Positions 31,932 through 35,432 of a stretch of DNA of 35,432 nt are shown piece after piece. Each line of letters starts with the position of its first letter. The stretch's first letter is position 1. This stretch comes from Bacteroidota bacterium (GTDB lineage Bacteria > Bacteroidota > Bacteroidia > Chitinophagales > Chitinophagaceae). A program made the translations under genes and the position numbers. The stretch lies in NCBI GenBank assembly GCA_023415275.1, contig JAEZLJ010000001.1, positions 1 through 35,432 on the forward strand, read 5' to 3'. The notes beneath the pieces were generated by a model, which saw only the letters and a program-made list of their open reading frames with translations, ran no database searches and was not told the DNA's origin.

Positions 31932-33068
31932 GGCAGGCAGCCCTGTTTCATTGAAAAGATCAGCAGCTATGCCATCTGCACGGAGCATGCCTTCATCTGT
32001 AAGCCTGCTAAATGCACCCTCCTGAACTATATAGCCTGCCTTGATATACTTTGCTGATTGTATTTCTATCCTTTTTCTTTCGGCATTTCCCCAGTGTGTT
32101 TCAATAGTGTCCAGGTCCAGGCCTTCCTTTGTCCTGAGCGAGATCATGATGTGCTCATTGATCCTGTTTTGCTCTGACAATACCTCTGTTTCTCTTTTCG
32201 GCTGTCCTTCCCTGGTAGAAGAGATATATATCTGATTGTTGGCAATATTCCATCTTCTCTCTATGCCATTGTATGAGTGAGCCGAGGGTCCTAACCCTAA
32301 ATAGCTGGCACCTTTCCAGTAGGAGGAATTGTGACGGCTGCGATACCCTTCCAATGCAAAGTTGGATACTTCGTAGTGCTCATAGCCTTTTTCCCGAAGC
32401 CATTGCATCAGCAATAAGAACTGCCTCGCCTGTTTATCATTGTCCACATCCAAACGTTGTTGCAGCTGAATCATTTTTTGCAAAGGTGTCTTTTCCTCCA
32501 CGGTAAGCGCATAGCATGAAAGATGGGGGATACCAAGGCTAATGGCAGCGTCCACATTTTCCTTCCACATAGCATCTGTAAGCAAAGGAGATCCATAAAT
32601 AAGATCCATGGTGATGTTCTCAAATTGGCTGGTGGCCAACTCAAGGGATTCCTTTGCCTGCCAGGCATTGTGGGCCCTGTTCATCCATTGCAATTCTTCT
32701 TCAAAAAACGACTGAACACCGATGCTCAACCGGTTGATGCCTGCCTTTTTCCAGGCCTGCAGCTTTTCTTTGGTGATGTCGTCAGGGTTGGCCTCCAGGG
32801 TGATCTCGGCACCACTGGCTACGGTGAAGTTTTTATAAAGAGATTCCAGCAAAATTTCCACTTCGTTTACAGAAAGTATGCTCGGTGTGCCTCCTCCAAA
32901 ATAAATAGTTTCCACTGGCTGGCCACCCAGGTATTCTCTTTCCATCTCTATCTCTTTCAATAGAGCTTGCACCAGGTCATCCTTATAGCGCAAGGAGGTG
33001 GTAAAATGGAAATTGCAATAGGTGCAGGCCTGTTTACAGAAGGGTATATGCAAATAAATTCCTGACAA
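31929..33068 (-). CDS. hemW: Radical SAM heme chaperone HemW
   Basis: HemW binds heme and inserts it into target proteins; it is related to coproporphyrinogen dehydrogenase HemN but lacks that activity. The 379 residues start SGIYLHIPFCKQACTYCNFHF; the iron-sulphur cluster ligands are Cys11, Cys15 and Cys18 (CxxxCxxC), as in HemW, which lacks the extra fourth cysteine of HemN. Further motifs are ETIYFGGGTPS, EANPDDIT, RLSIGVQSF and MDLIYGSP. The only start that includes the whole N-terminus is TTG; no ATG or GTG lies nearby in frame. It is divergent from the BamA-like gene, with about 107 nt between. Confidence 0.93.
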   Translation of the reverse strand: MSGIYLHIPFCKQACTYCNFHFTTSLRYKDDLVQALLKEIEMEREYLGGQPVETIYFGGGTPSILSVNEVEILLESLYKNFTVASGAEITLEANPDDITKEKLQAWKKAGINRLSIGVQSFFEEELQWMNRAHNAWQAKESLELATSQFENITMDLIYGSPLLTDAMWKENVDAAISLGIPHLSCYALTVEEKTPLQKMIQLQQRLDVDNDKQARQFLLLMQWLREKGYEHYEVSNFALEGYRSRHNSSYWKGASYLGLGPSAHSYNGIERRWNIANNQIYISSTREGQPKRETEVLSEQNRINEHIMISLRTKEGLDLDTIETHWGNAERKRIEIQSAKYIKAGYIVQEGAFSRLTDEGMLRADGIAADLFNETGLPA

Positions 33069-33175
33069 TTTCGTTATCTTTTCAATCTTTGTTAGTACTG
33101 AAATAGTGATGGAGGATAGATGATTGAAAACCTACTGCTATCAACTATCATCTGCCTGCTACCAGATTTTATACG

Positions 33176-34963
33176 ATGGCAAAACTAAAGCACCTGCTTA
33201 CAGCAATTCTCTTTTTAACACAATTGTGCACCCATGCACAGGCTTACAGGATGCAATACATTGGTGTGGATGTAGATTCTTCATTTTTGAAGCAACAGGC
33301 AGGCCTTCAATCAAGCTTTCCTTCCAGGATCGAAGCCTCCATTTACCTCAATGAACTGCCATCGCTTTTGCAATCTAAGGGCTATATCACAGCTTCATTG
33401 GATAGCCTGCAAATGGATTCTGCTTCCGGAAGGGCCCTTATTTTCCTGGGCGACCAATATAAATGGGCAAGGCTTTCCACCGACCCCGCCAACCTTCCTA
33501 TAATGGAAGCTGCCCATTGGAATGATAAAGCCTTTAGCGGGCCTGTGAACTTTGCTACTTTACAGGATGGTCAAAAGAAGATATTGGATTACCTAGAGGA
33601 AAATGGTCATCCATTTGGTAAGGTTTACCTGGATAGTATTACCATCCAGGGTGAACAGGTGAAGGCTGCACTGGTCATTAACAAGGGGCCTCTTTATAAA
33701 ATAGATAGTATAAGGATATTTGGAAATGTCAAGATCAATAACAGCTACCTCCAGCGTTACCTGGGCATTGCTAACGGAAGTATTTATAATAAAAAGCTAT
33801 TGCATGGCATTTCTGCAAAGCTGAGAGAGCTTACCTACCTGCAGGAAGAAAAGCCTTCCGATCTCAGTTTGCTGGGCACAGGTTCGGTCTTAAACCTGTA
33901 TTTGAAGGAAAAGAACAGCAATCAAATCAATGCCCTTATCGGTTTTCTTCCCAACAGCAACCAGGCTTCTGGCGGCAAAAAGCTTTTGATCACCGTAGAT
34001 GCCAATATCCTGTTGCGCAATGCCCTGGGTTCCGGCGAGACCATAGGATTGGTATGGCAGCAACTGCAAAAAAGCTCTCCCAGGTTGAACTTTGTCTATG
34101 AACAACCATATATATTCCATTCGCCATTTGGCATTGCCTTTTCGCTGGATATGTATAAAAGGGACAGCACCTTTCTCAATCTGAACATGAACCTGGGTAC
34201 TACCTACCGGATAAGCACTAACAAAACGGGTTCGGTGTTTCTGCAGCGGAGACAAACCATTGTGAATGGAGTGAATACAGCCCAGGTATTGCAGACCAGG
34301 CAACTGCCTAAAGATGCCGATGTTAGTTCTCTGAACCTTGGTGTATCCTATACCTTCAATAATACCAACTACCGCTTCAATCCACGGAAGGGAAATGAAT
34401 TGAGCTTTACTACCACTGCAGGTACTAAAAAACTTAAAAAAAATGCGGCCATACTGGAATTGAAGGATCTTTCCGACCCTGGTTTCAAGTTTGAGCAACT
34501 GTATGATACCGTGAAGCTGAAAGTGTACCAGTTAAGGATCACCGCTGCTGCTGCCCATTATATTCCGCTGGGCAGGCAAAGCACGTTCAAGTTGGGGCTC
34601 AACACAGGTCTCTATCAAAGCGCCAGTTATTACCGCAATGAATTATTCCGCATAGGAGGCTATCGTTTGCTGAGAGGTTTTGACGAAGAAAGCCAGTTCG
34701 TGTCACAATATGCCATCGGCACTGCGGAATACAGGTACCTGATTGGTGTGAATTCAGCTTTTTTTGGCTTTGTGGATGGGGGATATGGCAAGCACCTGCA
34801 GGAAACACAAAGTTCTCACACTTATTTAAGCACCGGTGTAGGACTTTCTTTTGAAACCAAGGCAGGAATCATTAATCTTGCGTGGGCTTTGGGCCGCCGT
34901 GATGATGTAGAATGGAATTTAAGGCAATCAAAACTACACCTTGGATTTGCCAGTTTCTTTTAA
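33176..34963 (+). CDS. BamA/TamA-like outer-membrane protein (Omp85 family)
   Basis: A 595-residue outer-membrane protein. It has a signal peptide ending THAQ at about 22, an N-terminal part to about 170, one clear POTRA-like domain at about 173-245 (YKIDSIRIFGNVKINNSYLQRYLGI) and a C-terminal beta barrel from about 250 that ends in Phe (LHLGFASFF), as barrels inserted by BAM do. Within the barrel RIGGYRLLRGFDEE matches the conserved (V/I)RG(F/Y) loop of Omp85 proteins that sits inside the barrel. It is shorter than BamA, with fewer POTRA domains, so it is probably an accessory Omp85 protein with unknown cargo, not the main BamA. ATG start is clear. Confidence 0.87.
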   Translation: MAKLKHLLTAILFLTQLCTHAQAYRMQYIGVDVDSSFLKQQAGLQSSFPSRIEASIYLNELPSLLQSKGYITASLDSLQMDSASGRALIFLGDQYKWARLSTDPANLPIMEAAHWNDKAFSGPVNFATLQDGQKKILDYLEENGHPFGKVYLDSITIQGEQVKAALVINKGPLYKIDSIRIFGNVKINNSYLQRYLGIANGSIYNKKLLHGISAKLRELTYLQEEKPSDLSLLGTGSVLNLYLKEKNSNQINALIGFLPNSNQASGGKKLLITVDANILLRNALGSGETIGLVWQQLQKSSPRLNFVYEQPYIFHSPFGIAFSLDMYKRDSTFLNLNMNLGTTYRISTNKTGSVFLQRRQTIVNGVNTAQVLQTRQLPKDADVSSLNLGVSYTFNNTNYRFNPRKGNELSFTTTAGTKKLKKNAAILELKDLSDPGFKFEQLYDTVKLKVYQLRITAAAAHYIPLGRQSTFKLGLNTGLYQSASYYRNELFRIGGYRLLRGFDEESQFVSQYAIGTAEYRYLIGVNSAFFGFVDGGYGKHLQETQSSHTYLSTGVGLSFETKAGIINLAWALGRRDDVEWNLRQSKLHLGFASFF

Positions 34964-35074
34964 CGATCAAACTGGAAGCAGCATTTTGGAGCAGGAAGCA
35001 TAAAGACCTTGTTCAATTGACTATGATCGTACAGGATTGGGCTATAAATTAGCTGGTTCCATATTCCTGTAGAA

Positions 35075-35082
35075 TATTTTTG
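35075..35082 (+). promoter_or_regulatory. Possible -7 box directly before the 35089 gene
   Basis: TATTTTTG is a full TAnnTTTG match followed by CAGCTT and the ATG. A TTAG lies 22 nt upstream as a weak -33 element. It is nearly identical to the arrangement before the TolC-like gene and the gene at 831. Confidence 0.45.
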
Positions 35083-35088
35083 CAGCTT

Positions 35089-35432
35089 ATGTTGAAATAC
35101 CTGTTATTGATTGGATTGATCCTGCCGGGGCTGAACTTGTGGGCACAAGAGGTTAATGATTCCATCCCAAAAACAGATACTGTTGTAACAAGGATTCCAC
35201 CTAAAAGAGTGGCAACCCGCGCCATTGCACCTTCACCCGCCAAGGCTGATACTGCCATTTTACCAGAAGTCTTCTTACCCAACACAAGAAGAGATACCAT
35301 TTGGGCTGCTCAACCTGGTTATAATTCCGATTCTTCCAAATTCAGAAATCACCCCTACTTCCAATTTACCAATCCCACCCGCCATTTTGTAAGTATTAAA
35401 CAATGGGAAGGTAAAGAGGCCATCTTTTATAC
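35089..35432 (+). CDS. Probable DUF4271 membrane protein, N-terminal part (cut by window edge)
   Basis: The frame is open from ATG to the last base, giving about 114 residues. It begins with a signal peptide (KYLLLIGLILPGLNLWAQ), then a Pro/Thr/Asp-rich exported segment (DSIPKTDTVVTRIPPKRVA) and, from about residue 86, NHPYFQFTNPTRHFVSIKQWEGKEAIFY. This last pattern (HPYF-F followed by a short segment before expected membrane helices) is what I recall from Bacteroidota DUF4271 proteins, which are often near uroporphyrinogen-III synthase genes. The membrane part lies beyond the window, so the call rests on the N-terminus alone. The gene is certain; the family is likely but unproven. Confidence 0.6.
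   Translation, partial: MLKYLLLIGLILPGLNLWAQEVNDSIPKTDTVVTRIPPKRVATRAIAPSPAKADTAILPEVFLPNTRRDTIWAAQPGYNSDSSKFRNHPYFQFTNPTRHFVSIKQWEGKEAIFY

Noticed and set aside
33890..34498. A 202-codon open frame on the minus strand
   Set aside because: It lies wholly inside the BamA-like gene, has no recognisable domain, and the plus-strand reading is clearly the real one.
1..35432. CRISPR arrays, insertion sequences, attachment sites, phage or plasmid genes
   Set aside because: No spaced direct repeats, transposase or integrase motifs, or terminal repeats were seen on either strand.

Overview
The window looks like chromosomal DNA of a Bacteroidota bacterium, most like the Chitinophagaceae. The basis is a SusC/SusD pair, a PorZ-like protein with a type IX secretion C-terminal domain, start regions that are A/T-rich with no Shine-Dalgarno motif, repeated TAnnTTTG promoter boxes of the Bacteroidota kind, and a housekeeping gene order (alaS next to an M23 peptidase, porZ next to recO, gcvH next to vanZ, hemW next to a BamA-like gene) that I associate with this phylum. 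No tRNA, rRNA, CRISPR array, insertion sequence or phage gene is visible. All complete genes appear intact; the genes at both ends are cut by the window.

Layout. 1-5.6 kb: the 5' part of serS (minus), a small conserved protein overlapping a secreted cyclophilin, gcvH, a VanZ-like membrane protein, prfA (minus) and an amidohydrolase. 5.7-11.2 kb: recO and porZ on the minus strand (porZ first), then a divergent MMPL/RND-type exporter. 11.2-11.9 kb: a 640-bp gap with two doubtful small ORFs. 11.9-17.4 kb: a nutrient-uptake operon of susC, susD and a third surface lipoprotein, closed by a strong terminator. 17.5-23.9 kb, minus strand: gatB with a TlpA-like lipoprotein as an operon, a two-PDZ secreted protein with its own terminator and an operator-like promoter, and alaS. 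24.1-31.9 kb, plus strand: M23 endopeptidase, amino-acid permease overlapping a Cys/Met-type PLP enzyme, a TolC-like protein and a periplasmic adaptor without its inner-membrane pump, and gpsA. 31.9-35.4 kb: hemW (minus, TTG start), a BamA/TamA-like outer-membrane protein, and the 5' end of a probable DUF4271 gene.

How the genes work together. Much of the window serves translation (serS, prfA, gatB, alaS) and the cell envelope (VanZ, PorZ, MMPL, SusCD, PDZ, M23, TolC/adaptor, BamA-like). The permease and PLP enzyme are translationally coupled and probably handle one amino acid. The SusCD operon carries no hydrolase or regulator, so its substrate cannot be told.

I found no clear new multi-gene system. 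The most interesting signals are regulatory: (1) promoter -7 boxes lying only 4-6 nt before the start codon of five genes, three of them sharing the arrangement TAnnTTTR-CAGCT(T)-ATG, which suggests leaderless or nearly leaderless mRNAs; (2) two dyads flanking the -7 box of the PDZ gene; (3) a -7 box plus terminator between gcvH and vanZ that could define a small RNA or attenuator; (4) a long unexplained stretch behind prfA ending in a terminator that overlaps the end of vanZ.
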